Below, piece after piece: positions 32,837 to 38,582 of a stretch of DNA of 38,582 nucleotides. Made by a program: the position numbers and the translations under genes. A model generated the notes under the pieces. That model had not been told where the DNA came from. It worked only from the letters and a program-made list of their open reading frames with translations, and searched no databases. Each line of letters opens with the position of its first letter. Within the stretch, counting starts at the first letter, position 1. The DNA is from Catenulispora sp. (GTDB lineage: Bacteria; Actinomycetota; Actinomycetes; Streptomycetales; Catenulisporaceae), in contig JABFWL010000146.1 of assembly GCA_013362315.1 (NCBI GenBank), forward strand, positions 1 to 38,582. The letters run 5' to 3'.

Positions 32837-35485
32837 TCACCAACTCGGGAACGGCATCGGGTCGGCGCCGCCGCGCTGGCCGAGCCGTCGGAAGAACGAG
32901 TGGATCCCGGCTACTCCGAGGGCCAGGGAGGCACTGTGGTCGGTCAGCTTGGGGCGGACGAAGGTGGGTCGGTCCGGCGGGCCGGATCTGCGCAGCAGCA
33001 TCTGGGCGCCCGCGGCGTGGGCGGCGTCCCAGTACGCTTCGCCGCCGGCCGGATCGTGCAGCGCCAGGTCGATCGCCATTGTGCCGATGCCCGCGAGGCC
33101 GCAGCACAGGATCGATCCGTCCATGCGGGGGATGTGGGCGTTGGCCGCTTCGGCGGCGTAGTGTGCCGCGTCGATGAGCGCGGGTTCCTCGAGGAGGCGG
33201 CCGGCGCCTAGCAGGGTCTGTGCGAAGCCTGCCATGCCCTGGCACCAGGAGGCTGACAGCGGCGCGGCGCGCAGGCCTCGGGAGAGGTCCGCGTACTCGC
33301 GGGCGCGTTCGGCGAGGGTGAGCGCCCTTTCCAAGGCGATTCGCAGGATCTCCTCATCGCCCAGACGGCTGCCGGTGCGGACAAGCAGCTCCACGGTTCC
33401 GGCGAGTCCGTGCGCGCGGCTTGTGGAGGCGTCTACGGCTGCCTCGGCGAACAGCGTGGGGGGCATGGTCGTCTGGTCCGGCGGCGGCAGGGCGGCGACG
33501 TGTTCGGCGCAGCGGCGGGCGACGGCGAGGTGGTCGACGCGGCCGTCGACGTCGTGCAGGGCCAGGTGTCCCAGGCCGATACCGGAGGCGCCGGCCATCA
33601 GGTCGAAGTCTTCCGGCTTCCAGTCCGGGTCAGGCAAGGGCGCTCCCGTCCAGTCCGGGTCCGTGCCGATCCCCCGCTGGCGGGCCCGGGCTACGAAGAG
33701 GTCCACGCCGGTGCGTCCGGTGAACAGCCCCGGTCGCAGGGCGCTTGCTTCAGCCGTCCGCACGCATAGGGGAACCAGGCCTTCGAGGATCTCCACGACA
33801 TCGGGGGAATGCAGGTTCTCGAGCAGTTCCAGGCCGATGCCCGCGAGGCCGTCATAGACGGTCACGTTCTCGAGGAGTTCGTGATCGGCGGGCGCGTTCA
33901 GGATCACCCGCGCGGACCGCTTGAGGTCTTCCAGGAGATGGTCGCTGATGGCCGCGATCAGATCGGCGTCGAGTTCCGCGGCCTGGCGGATCGTGGTGCA
34001 GCGATAGCCGTCACCAAGACGCTCCTGCGCGAGTCGCCGGACGGCCTGCGAAGCGATGTCATCCGGGCCGAGCAGGTCCGAGACCAGGCCCATGACCGGC
34101 GGCCGAGTGGGTCCGTAGTGCGCGCTGACGGTCTCGAGCACGCGCTGGCGTGGCTCCTCCAGATCCTCGCCGTGGATGACCGGCGGCAGTCCGGACGCAG
34201 CGTGAGCCAGGACCATGCCCAGCGAGTACAGGTCGTCGCCCTGGTGCGCCTCGCCGCCGCCGGCTTGCCGCGGGGACATGTAGCCGGGCGTGCCGCCATG
34301 CAGGTTCAGGCCCTCGTGGTCCGCCATCCCGAAGTCGATGAGGCTGAACCGGTCGCCGTCGACGACGATGTTCCGCGGGCTGAGGTCGCGGACCGTCACG
34401 CCCCGGGCGTGGACGTCGAGCAGGATGCGGGCGAGTCCGGAGGCGAGGCGTTCGAGGGTGCGGCCGGAACGGGCCCCGGCCACGGGTGCGGCTGCGGCGC
34501 CTTTCCCGCCCGCCGAATCGGCGATGGCGCCGGCCTCAGCCGGCAGATACCGGCCGTACCGGGTCACGTCGTCCGCGAGGTTGAACGCGCCGACGTCCTC
34601 GGTGACCAGGTACTCGTCCGTACCGAGCTGGAAGTGGTCGATGAAGCGCGGGACGCCCTCGACGCCGGCCAGCACGGTCAGGATCCTGCGTTCGTTGCGC
34701 ATCCGCATCCTGACGTCCATGGTGACGTCGTTCTCGTCCACGAACGCGCGGGCCTGCTTGACGATCACCGGCGCCGCGTCCTTGCGGTCGACCGCGCGGA
34801 ACAGGTCGCCCCGTCCGGATTGGAAAAGCCCTGAGACGATCTCATAGCGGCCCGCCAGCACCACGGGCCCGCCACGCCCGCGCTCGGCCGCCTCGGCCTG
34901 CTCGGCGGTCTCGCCGGTGAACGGGTCCCGGGACCAGGCCGGCTGCCGGTATCTCATGGTGGCCAGGCCCTCGAACTCCTGGCCTTGAGGGCCGTGCAGC
35001 ACCGCCGCCGGCCCGCCGATGACCGGGGCGCCGGCGGACTGGACGAACGGGCCGTACCGGTAGTAGACCGGGGCCTGCGGATCGACGCGGCGGTCGCTGA
35101 GGACCCGCGGCCCCTCGTGCCCCCTGAGCAGCCGCACAAGCCGTTCCCCCAGGTCCTGGACCCGGTCGTCGTCCGGGTACACGGTGAACGCCTTGCCCAC
35201 TGCCGCCGGGGAGCTGATCCCGTCGTTGAGCCGGGTGAGCACCCGGGTGTCCCGGGCCAGCTTGAAGGCGCAGCCCTCGGCCAGCAGTACCGGAAGCAGT
35301 CGCGCGACCAGGTCGGGGAAGGTCGCGACGCGGGAGGAGACGTGCAGCTTCCAGCCCTGCTCCTGCAGCCGGACGCCGTAGGGCCGGACTGTCAGCCAGG
35401 TCGAGTCCGCCCGCAGGTGGAACCCGGTTCCGACGTGCTCGCGGACGAGCCTTTCCACGACATCGCTGTGAACCATGTCAGCCAT
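32837..35485 (-). CDS. lanL: Class IV lanthipeptide synthetase (LanL) with CCG-type cyclase
   Basis: 882 residues in the LanL order: phospho-Ser/Thr lyase, kinase, cyclase. The lyase region (about 1-200) has the family blocks GWKLHVSS (44-51), GKAFTVYP (97-104) and YYRYGPF (141-147). In the kinase (about 210-500), K243 is the nucleotide Lys, VRDLSPRN (365-372) is the catalytic loop (usual H is V) and DFG is at 384-386. The cyclase (about 540-875) has H692 in AHGLAG, C748 in SWCQG and C794-C795 in LCCGLAG. These are the zinc ligands and catalytic His of LanC folds, except that the usual CHG is CCG, as described for ProcM-type cyclases. The zinc site rules out class III. It phosphorylates and eliminates precursor Ser/Thr to dehydro residues and adds Cys thiols to give lanthionines. 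Start ATG at 35485-35483, GAGGGG 8 nt upstream. The precursor gene lies 96 nt upstream on the same strand. Confidence 0.93.
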   Translation of the reverse strand: MADMVHSDVVERLVREHVGTGFHLRADSTWLTVRPYGVRLQEQGWKLHVSSRVATFPDLVARLLPVLLAEGCAFKLARDTRVLTRLNDGISSPAAVGKAFTVYPDDDRVQDLGERLVRLLRGHEGPRVLSDRRVDPQAPVYYRYGPFVQSAGAPVIGGPAAVLHGPQGQEFEGLATMRYRQPAWSRDPFTGETAEQAEAAERGRGGPVVLAGRYEIVSGLFQSGRGDLFRAVDRKDAAPVIVKQARAFVDENDVTMDVRMRMRNERRILTVLAGVEGVPRFIDHFQLGTDEYLVTEDVGAFNLADDVTRYGRYLPAEAGAIADSAGGKGAAAAPVAGARSGRTLERLASGLARILLDVHARGVTVRDLSPRNIVVDGDRFSLIDFGMADHEGLNLHGGTPGYMSPRQAGGGEAHQGDDLYSLGMVLAHAASGLPPVIHGEDLEEPRQRVLETVSAHYGPTRPPVMGLVSDLLGPDDIASQAVRRLAQERLGDGYRCTTIRQAAELDADLIAAISDHLLEDLKRSARVILNAPADHELLENVTVYDGLAGIGLELLENLHSPDVVEILEGLVPLCVRTAEASALRPGLFTGRTGVDLFVARARQRGIGTDPDWTGAPLPDPDWKPEDFDLMAGASGIGLGHLALHDVDGRVDHLAVARRCAEHVAALPPPDQTTMPPTLFAEAAVDASTSRAHGLAGTVELLVRTGSRLGDEEILRIALERALTLAERAREYADLSRGLRAAPLSASWCQGMAGFAQTLLGAGRLLEEPALIDAAHYAAEAANAHIPRMDGSILCCGLAGIGTMAIDLALHDPAGGEAYWDAAHAAGAQMLLRRSGPPDRPTFVRPKLTDHSASLALGVAGIHSFFRRLGQRGGADPMPFPSW

Positions 35486-35549
35486 GGCGAAGACCCCTCG
35501 TGATCGCTCGGTCGCCGGAACCGGGCTGCCTTCGTGAACCTCTACCTCA

Positions 35550-35571
35550 AGCCGCGCCGATCAGTGCGGCT
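35550..35571 (-). terminator. Hairpin between precursor and synthetase genes
   Basis: AGCCGC, 10-nt loop, GCGGCT in the 97-nt gap between the precursor stop and the lanL start. It could act as a partial terminator or mRNA stabiliser, giving excess precursor over enzyme, a common RiPP arrangement. The stem is only 6 bp. Confidence 0.45.
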
Positions 35572-35581
35572 CCACAACCGG

Positions 35582-35764
35582 TCAGGCCTCGTCGCCCGGA
35601 GCGTAGTAGTAGGAGCTCGGAACGAAGATGGTGGAGTCGTCACCACAGCAGTGAGTGCAGTAGTTCGGGTCGGTGCCGGCACCGACGCCGGCCTCGAACT
35701 CGACGTCGATGTCGATCGCGGCCTCGCCCTCAAAGCGCGGCGCCAGTTCCAGAAGAGCGGTCAT
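35582..35764 (-). CDS. lanA: Lanthipeptide precursor peptide
   Basis: 60 residues. ATG at 35764-35762 has GGAGGG 7 nt upstream; a TTG 15 codons earlier is less likely. The leader (about 1-30) is acidic and helical, MTALLELAPRFEGEAAIDID, with an LLEL segment resembling the LxLQ-type recognition helix of class III/IV leaders. The probable core begins after the Gly-Ala-Gly near 28-30 and holds Cys36, Cys39 and Cys40 (NYCTHCCGDDST), Thr31, Thr38, Ser44, Thr45, Ser50 and Ser51, then three consecutive Tyr and an acidic end. Three Cys and six Ser/Thr allow up to three (methyl)lanthionine rings. Four of the six hydroxyl residues lie after all the Cys, unlike most lanthipeptides. The adjacent LanL and the promoter at 35813-35841 support its identity. 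The cleavage site is inferred. Confidence 0.9.
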   Translation of the reverse strand: MTALLELAPRFEGEAAIDIDVEFEAGVGAGTDPNYCTHCCGDDSTIFVPSSYYYAPGDEA

Positions 35765-35785
35765 GAGCTGTCCCTCCGTGTCGCG

Positions 35786-35803
35786 CAGAACATCAGCGTT
35801 CTG
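35786..35803 (-). promoter_or_regulatory. Stem-loop in the precursor mRNA leader
   Basis: CAGAAC, 6 nt, GTTCTG, lying within the first 20 nt of the predicted transcript and 22 nt upstream of the ATG. Such 5' hairpins can stabilise abundant small mRNAs. Confidence 0.45.
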
Positions 35804-35812
35804 ACTCAAATC

Positions 35813-35841
35813 TGTCTAGTCGAGAGATCGTCGGGCGTCAA
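35813..35841 (-). promoter_or_regulatory. Vegetative-type promoter of the lanthipeptide operon
   Basis: On the minus strand: TTGACG (35841-35836), 17-bp spacer, TAGACA (35818-35813). This is close to the primary-sigma (HrdB) consensus, with a predicted start near 35806 and a leader of about 42 nt. Confidence 0.7.
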
Positions 35842-35923
35842 CCACGACGACCCGCGCTCCGGACTTGATTGCCGTCTGTCGAGACCTTGAGATTTCCGCC
35901 GACGGGCACGGGTCTGCCCTCGT

Positions 35924-35940
35924 CGAAACCGCCGGTTTCG
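35924..35940. promoter_or_regulatory. Palindrome CGAAACCG-C-CGGTTTCG
   Basis: A perfect 8+1+8 palindrome about 80 bp upstream of the lanthipeptide promoter -35 box and 170 bp upstream of the ABM-like gene. It resembles LacI/GntR-class operators. The regulator and target are unknown. Confidence 0.5.
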
Positions 35941-36109
35941 GACCGACGCGCCGGTGGGGCGGATCTCGGCCGGCGAGGACATCGAGCGGCTCGGATCTTG
36001 GAACCTTCGTTCGTCCGATCACCCGGACGGTCGGGACGGGCTGCCCATCGCCAGGGACGCGGCCAAGCTGGCGAGGAAACGGCCATCTACCCGAAAGGAC
36101 GTGGTGAGG

Positions 36110-36391
36110 ATGTATGCCAACGTCGTTGACGTACGCATCGAGATCGACTTCGACCAAGCGCTCAAGGGCCTGCACGAGGAGGTAGTCCCCCAGGTCAAGC
36201 AGACACCCGGTGTGGTGGCCGGCTACTGGATGAGTCCCCTCGACAAGGACGATGTGGGCCACTCCGTCATCGTCTTCGAAACCGAGGAGCAGGCCCGGGC
36301 CGCTGCGCAGATGGTTCAGGAAGGCAGCACTCCGATGGAGGGCGTCACCATCGTCCGTGTTGAGACGCGCGAAGTCGTCGCTCATCTGTGA
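36110..36391 (+). CDS. Small ABM-fold-like protein
   Basis: 93 residues from ATG at 36110 (AAAGGA 10 nt upstream; GTG codons at 36101 and 36104 are alternatives). The pattern is of one ferredoxin-like dimeric alpha/beta-barrel monomer: strand VVDVRIEIDFDQA, helix ALKGLHEEVVPQVKQTPG, strands VVAGYWMSP and GHSVIVFETEEQ, helix QARAAAQMVQEG, strand VTIVRVETREVV. The P(Q)VKQTPGVVAGYW and VIVFETEEQARAAA blocks are typical of antibiotic-biosynthesis-monooxygenase-like and stress-responsive small proteins. No catalytic residues are assigned. It ends 4 bp from the convergent pseudo-receiver gene. It could modify a small molecule, but nothing ties it to the lanthipeptide beyond proximity. Confidence 0.8.
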   Translation: MYANVVDVRIEIDFDQALKGLHEEVVPQVKQTPGVVAGYWMSPLDKDDVGHSVIVFETEEQARAAAQMVQEGSTPMEGVTIVRVETREVVAHL

Positions 36392-36395
36392 TGCG

Positions 36396-37073
36396 TTAAC
36401 GGCCATCGCTCTTCGTCGTGACCTGGTCGACCTGAGGGAGCCGATCATCGGTGGCCGAGGTCGGCGCCAGCCGCGTGACGGTGCTGGGCATGGGCCCGAC
36501 GGTGAACACGTGAGTGGCCGAGCCTACGGAGACAGCGGCGAAGGACGCTTCGGTCGGTACCTGGTCCGGAAGCGGAATGGTGTGGGTCCCCACGTCGAGC
36601 CGGTCGTCGAACACACACATCGATGCGCTCTTGGGTTCCGGGGGCACGAAGGATGTGCCCCACCACGCCTCGACGATGACGGGGGTGGAATCGTTGAGGG
36701 TAAGTCGTACCGAGCGCTGTGCGGCGGCGTAGCGGACCTCGCCGAGTTCGGGGGCTTCGTCCGAAGTGACAGCTGCCACTTGGGCGGCGATGAGGCCGGG
36801 GATGCCGGCGAGCCCCTGGACGAAGGTCACCTGCGGATTGCGTTCGAGGATGTCCTCGCGCAGCCGTTGCTTCGTGTCAGCGGGGACCATGCCGCCGAAG
36901 ACCAGTAGGTCGAGCTCTGTGACGTCGTAGTCGTCGAGGACGCGGTCGAACTGGTTCGTCGCGTCCGCAAAGAAGCCCCTGGCCCGCAGGATCTCGACCG
37001 TGTCGATGAGCACGCGGGGGCTGCGGCCGACGATGAGAACGCGTTGGGACTCGCTCTTCGGTGAGGGTTTCAC
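36396..37073 (-). CDS. Pseudo-receiver/Rossmann-like protein divergent from MarR
   Basis: 225 residues, GTG start, AAGGAG 9 nt upstream. Residues 10-105 fold like a receiver or short Rossmann domain (RVLIVGRSPRVLIDTVEILRARGF, then DLLVFGGMVP, NPQVTFVQGLAG). The acidic pocket and phospho-acceptor Asp are missing (IVGRSP, VFGG), so it cannot be a conventional phosphorylated regulator. Residues 115-205 are beta-rich (RSVRLTLND, VIVEAWWGTSFVPP, DRLDVGTHTIPLP, SFAAVSVGSATHVFTVGP). The family is not recognised. It diverges from the marR gene across a shared operator, so MarR probably represses it. The function may be ligand binding or signalling. Confidence 0.75.
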   Translation of the reverse strand: MKPSPKSESQRVLIVGRSPRVLIDTVEILRARGFFADATNQFDRVLDDYDVTELDLLVFGGMVPADTKQRLREDILERNPQVTFVQGLAGIPGLIAAQVAAVTSDEAPELGEVRYAAAQRSVRLTLNDSTPVIVEAWWGTSFVPPEPKSASMCVFDDRLDVGTHTIPLPDQVPTEASFAAVSVGSATHVFTVGPMPSTVTRLAPTSATDDRLPQVDQVTTKSDGR

Positions 37074-37117
37074 TGTTCAGATCTCCTTGGTGATGGGGAG
37101 GAAGCGCCACGATCCAG

Positions 37118-37148
37118 TGTTGGCCTTGCCAACATAGCCAATGTTGGC
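37118..37148. promoter_or_regulatory. MarR-type operator with three alternating half-sites
   Basis: TGTTGGC (37118-37124), CTT, GCCAACAT (37128-37135), AGCCA, ATGTTGGC (37141-37148). The middle half-site pairs with either flank, making two overlapping inverted repeats (7+3+7 and 8+5+8). It covers the leftward promoter and sits about 30 bp before the marR start. Confidence 0.75.
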
Positions 37149-37159
37149 ACGACCCACAA
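37131..37159 (-). promoter_or_regulatory. Promoter of the pseudo-receiver gene
   Basis: On the minus strand: TTGTGG (37159-37154), 17-bp spacer, TATGTT (37136-37131). The -10 box and spacer lie inside the operator half-sites, which fits repression by steric block. The predicted start is near 37124. Confidence 0.6.
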
Positions 37160-37175
37160 CTGTTAGACTTGACGT

Positions 37176-37637
37176 GTGCCTCTGCCCCGCCATGACACCG
37201 GCCGCGCTCCGACCCGGCTCGAAGGACGCGCGACGTGGCTGGTCGGCCGGGCCTACCTGCGTTCCTCCGGGCTGCTCGGCGCCGGTTTCGAGAACCATGG
37301 CGACGGGCTGCGCAGTTACCACTACCGACTCCTCGCCGCGCTGGAGGAGTGGGGGCCGGCGAGTCAGGCCGACCTCGGCCGCAGGACCGGGATCGATCGC
37401 AGCGATGTGACCGCCGCGCTGGTCGAACTCGAGTCGCGAACCCTGGTCGAACGCTCAGCCGACCCTGAGCACAACCGCCGGAAGATCGTCACGATCACTC
37501 CGGCGGGCGTCGAACGGCTTCTTGAGCTCGACAAGGTCATCGACGGCATCCAGGAGGAGTTCCTCGCACCCCTGACGGCCGCCCAACAGCGTCAATTCAT
37601 CAGGCTGCTGACGCGACTCGCCGACGCGGAGCGCTGA
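37176..37637 (+). CDS. MarR-family transcriptional regulator
   Basis: 153 residues. A winged-helix core: dimer helix (TWLVGRAYLRSSGLLG), YHYRLLAALEEWGPASQADLGRRTGI, recognition helix (DRSDVTAALVELESRTLV), wing (ERSADPEHNRRKIVTITPAG) with the D-x-R-type wing tip, then the C-terminal dimer helices (FLAPLTAAQQRQFIRLLTRLAD). MarR proteins are dimeric repressors that release DNA on binding phenolic or drug-like ligands. The GTG at 37176 has no Shine-Dalgarno, and TAGACT (37164-37169) sits about 7 nt before it, so a leaderless transcript is likely. The operator at 37118-37148 suggests autoregulation and control of the divergent gene. A decayed MFS exporter gene begins on the opposite strand after its stop, a common former partner of MarR. 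Confidence 0.92.
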   Translation: MPLPRHDTGRAPTRLEGRATWLVGRAYLRSSGLLGAGFENHGDGLRSYHYRLLAALEEWGPASQADLGRRTGIDRSDVTAALVELESRTLVERSADPEHNRRKIVTITPAGVERLLELDKVIDGIQEEFLAPLTAAQQRQFIRLLTRLADAER

Positions 37638-37640
37638 TTC

Positions 37641-37780
37641 TCGACGATCCCTCAGAGGTCCGGCGCGTGCAGCGACGCCGAGACGCTCGGCAACGCCACG
37701 TTCAGGATGGTGATGTCCAAGCTGACCGTGATCAGCGCGAGGCACAGGACGGCGAGCATCCATCATGTGCCGGACCGCAT
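37641..37780 (-). pseudogene. Remnant of an MFS drug exporter (first TM segment only)
   Basis: From ATG at 37780-37778 (GGGGGTG upstream) the frame reads M-R-S-G-T then TGA-TGG, then from 37759 to 37652 MLAVLCLALITVSLDITILN followed by VALPSVSASLHAPDL and TGA. LD-x-TI-x-NVALPS is the signature of transmembrane segment 1 in 14-TM (DHA2) drug-proton antiporters, and R-x-W-W before it is usual. After the second stop, GIVE resembles the next family block (L-Q-W-I-V-x-x-Y). All remaining 400-plus residues are gone, replaced by the end of marR. The gene is therefore truncated and carries two in-frame stops. Confidence 0.75.
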
Positions 37781-37787
37781 GATCCAC

Positions 37788-37829
37788 CCCCAGTGTTAGT
37801 AGCTGACGGATTAGCTGCTAACACTGGGG
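37788..37829. promoter_or_regulatory. 17-bp inverted repeat, operator and/or terminator
   Basis: CCCCAGTGTTAGTAGCT, 8-bp spacer GACGGATT, AGCTGCTAACACTGGGG: arms match at 16 of 17 positions. The right arm includes TTAGC-T-GCTAA, a TetR-style operator core. It lies 8 bp before the MFS remnant start and 27 bp after the stop of the leftward lectin-domain gene, so it may be the old operator of the exporter, a terminator of the lectin gene, or both. It has no T-tract. Confidence 0.7.
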
Positions 37830-37856
37830 AGGCAAGCGCCTATCTGCGTCGGACCG

Positions 37857-38582
37857 CTATCCGAGGCTCCACTGCTGGTTGCTGCCGCCGTTGCACGCCC
37901 AGAGTTCGACCAGGGCGCCGTTGGCGGTGGAAGCTCCGGTCACGTCCAGGCACAGGCCCGACTGGACGCCGGTGATGGTGCCGTTGGAGTTGAGGTTCCA
38001 CTGCTGATTGGTGCCGCCGTTGCAGGAGTAGACGATCACCTTGGTGCCGTTGGTGGTGCCCTTGCCGTTGGCGTCCAGGCACAAAGTGGTGCCGCCGATC
38101 GTGACCGTCAGCTCGTTCGACGAGTTGTGCGTCCAGGTCTGGCCGGCCCCGCCGCTGCAGGTGTAGATCTGCTGCTGGGTGCCCAGCGTGGTGGTCGAGT
38201 TCGGGTCGTCCAGGCACTTGCCCGCCCCCACCGCGTGCAGCGGACCGGTGTTGCCGGTGCCCGTTCCACTGACCGTCCAGGTGAAACCGGCGGAACCGGA
38301 AGCACCAGTGGTGTCGGTTGCGGTGACGACAGTGGAGTAACTACCGCCGGTGGTCGGGGTACCCGAGATCAGACCACTGCTACTGAGCGACAGACCCGGG
38401 GGCAGACCGGTGGCACTGTAGGTCAAAGTCTGCCCGGACGCCGAATCCGTGGCGTGGATCTGCAGACCGCTGATCGCGGTGCCGACGGTGCCGGTCTGGC
38501 TGCCGGGGTTGGTCACCGTCACCGTGTTGGTGCTCGAGCCTGGTGCGGTCAGCGCGAACTGTCCGACCTTCACGCTGCCGCC
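37857..38582 (-). CDS. Secreted protein C-terminus: Ig-like plus ricin-type lectin (partial)
   Basis: The last 241 residues of a protein whose start lies beyond the right edge. Visible residues 1-110 include an He_PIG-type cadherin/Ig-like domain (GTAISGLQIHATDSASGQTL, TYSATGLPPGLSLSSSGLIS, GTPTTGGSYSTVVTATDTTG). A short TGTGNTGP linker leads to a ricin-B beta-trefoil of about 125 residues, with three repeats each ending Q-x-W (GQTWTHN, NQQWNLN, NQQWSLG) and containing G-K-C-L-D, L-C-L-D and L-C-L-D sugar-pocket motifs. This tail is common on actinomycete secreted glycosidases and serine proteases, where it binds galactose or xylan. The catalytic part is not in the window. An inverted repeat follows 27 bp after the stop. 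Confidence 0.9.
   Translation of the reverse strand, partial: GGSVKVGQFALTAPGSSTNTVTVTNPGSQTGTVGTAISGLQIHATDSASGQTLTYSATGLPPGLSLSSSGLISGTPTTGGSYSTVVTATDTTGASGSAGFTWTVSGTGTGNTGPLHAVGAGKCLDDPNSTTTLGTQQQIYTCSGGAGQTWTHNSSNELTVTIGGTTLCLDANGKGTTNGTKVIVYSCNGGTNQQWNLNSNGTITGVQSGLCLDVTGASTANGALVELWACNGGSNQQWSLG

Larger units (their letters stand above)
35765..36109. other. Divergent intergenic region, precursor and ABM-like gene
   Basis: 345 bp holding the precursor promoter, a leader hairpin and the palindrome at 35924-35940, all listed separately. No further gene is supported: the frames that cross it lack ribosome sites and are shadows. The promoter of the rightward gene is not evident. Confidence 0.6.

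Noticed and set aside
35954..36109. N-terminal extension of the ABM-like protein to 35954
   Set aside because: The extra 52 residues are not conserved-looking, and a ribosome site precedes ATG at 36110, which gives a protein of normal family length.
35816..36448. A 210-codon minus-strand frame over the ABM-like gene and the lanthipeptide promoter
   Set aside because: It is antisense to a better-supported gene, overlaps the convergent stop and includes the precursor promoter; the translation shows no family features.
37455..37787. A 110-codon minus-strand frame over marR and the MFS remnant
   Set aside because: The alternative frame at the same place encodes the unmistakable MFS first transmembrane motif; this one is His/Arg-rich shadow text.

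Overview
The window is high-GC DNA with GTG/TTG starts, Shine-Dalgarno sites of the AGGAG type, Ala/Gly/Pro-rich proteins and stop-free shadow frames on the opposite strand. This points to a mycelial actinomycete (Streptomyces- or Catenulispora-like); genus-level placement is an inference. No rRNA, tRNA, CRISPR array or transposase was seen.

Layout. (1) 1-3432: two paralogous secreted right-handed beta-helix proteins, probable polysaccharide-active enzymes, in one leftward transcript; the first runs off the left edge. (2) 3871-28474: a type VII secretion (ESX/WXG100)-like island. It holds a beta-helix/AAA+ fusion, an 11.3-kb gene for a 3756-residue secreted polymorphic protein, a WXG100-like substrate, two small WXG100-like proteins lacking the Trp, a membrane-anchored CBM6 lectin, a single-chain EccC/EssC ATPase, a one-TM protein, an ECF sigma factor and a second membrane-anchored beta-trefoil lectin. 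The giant gene and the substrate operon diverge from a matched pair of promoters (GAGAACC-N14-ATACGTACC on each strand), which look like ECF-sigma promoters. I infer that the ECF factor encoded in the same island is the best candidate to read them. EccB, EccD, EccE and a mycosin protease are not in the window.

(3) 28648-31855: a tightly coupled three-gene signalling cassette (ATGA and GTGA overlaps): a membrane protein with a HEPN-like tail, a double-GAF histidine kinase, and a receiver protein with an unrecognised output domain. An orphan 258-residue gene follows. (4) 32837-35841: a compact class IV lanthipeptide locus, with a TTGACG-N17-TAGACA promoter, leader hairpin, 60-residue precursor, intergenic hairpin and LanL synthetase. 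The cyclase carries a Cys-Cys-Gly zinc motif in place of the usual Cys-His-Gly, and the precursor places most Ser/Thr after its Cys cluster. No exporter or leader protease is nearby. (5) 36110-37829: an ABM-like small protein, a pseudo-receiver protein divergent from a MarR regulator across a three-half-site operator, and the decayed first transmembrane segment of an MFS drug exporter behind an intact 17-bp inverted repeat. (6) 37857 to the right edge: the C-terminus of a secreted protein with an Ig-like and a ricin-type lectin domain.

The strongest leads are the lanthipeptide locus with the CCG-type cyclase, and the ECF-promoter-controlled T7SS island with a giant effector carrying three candidate catalytic centres.
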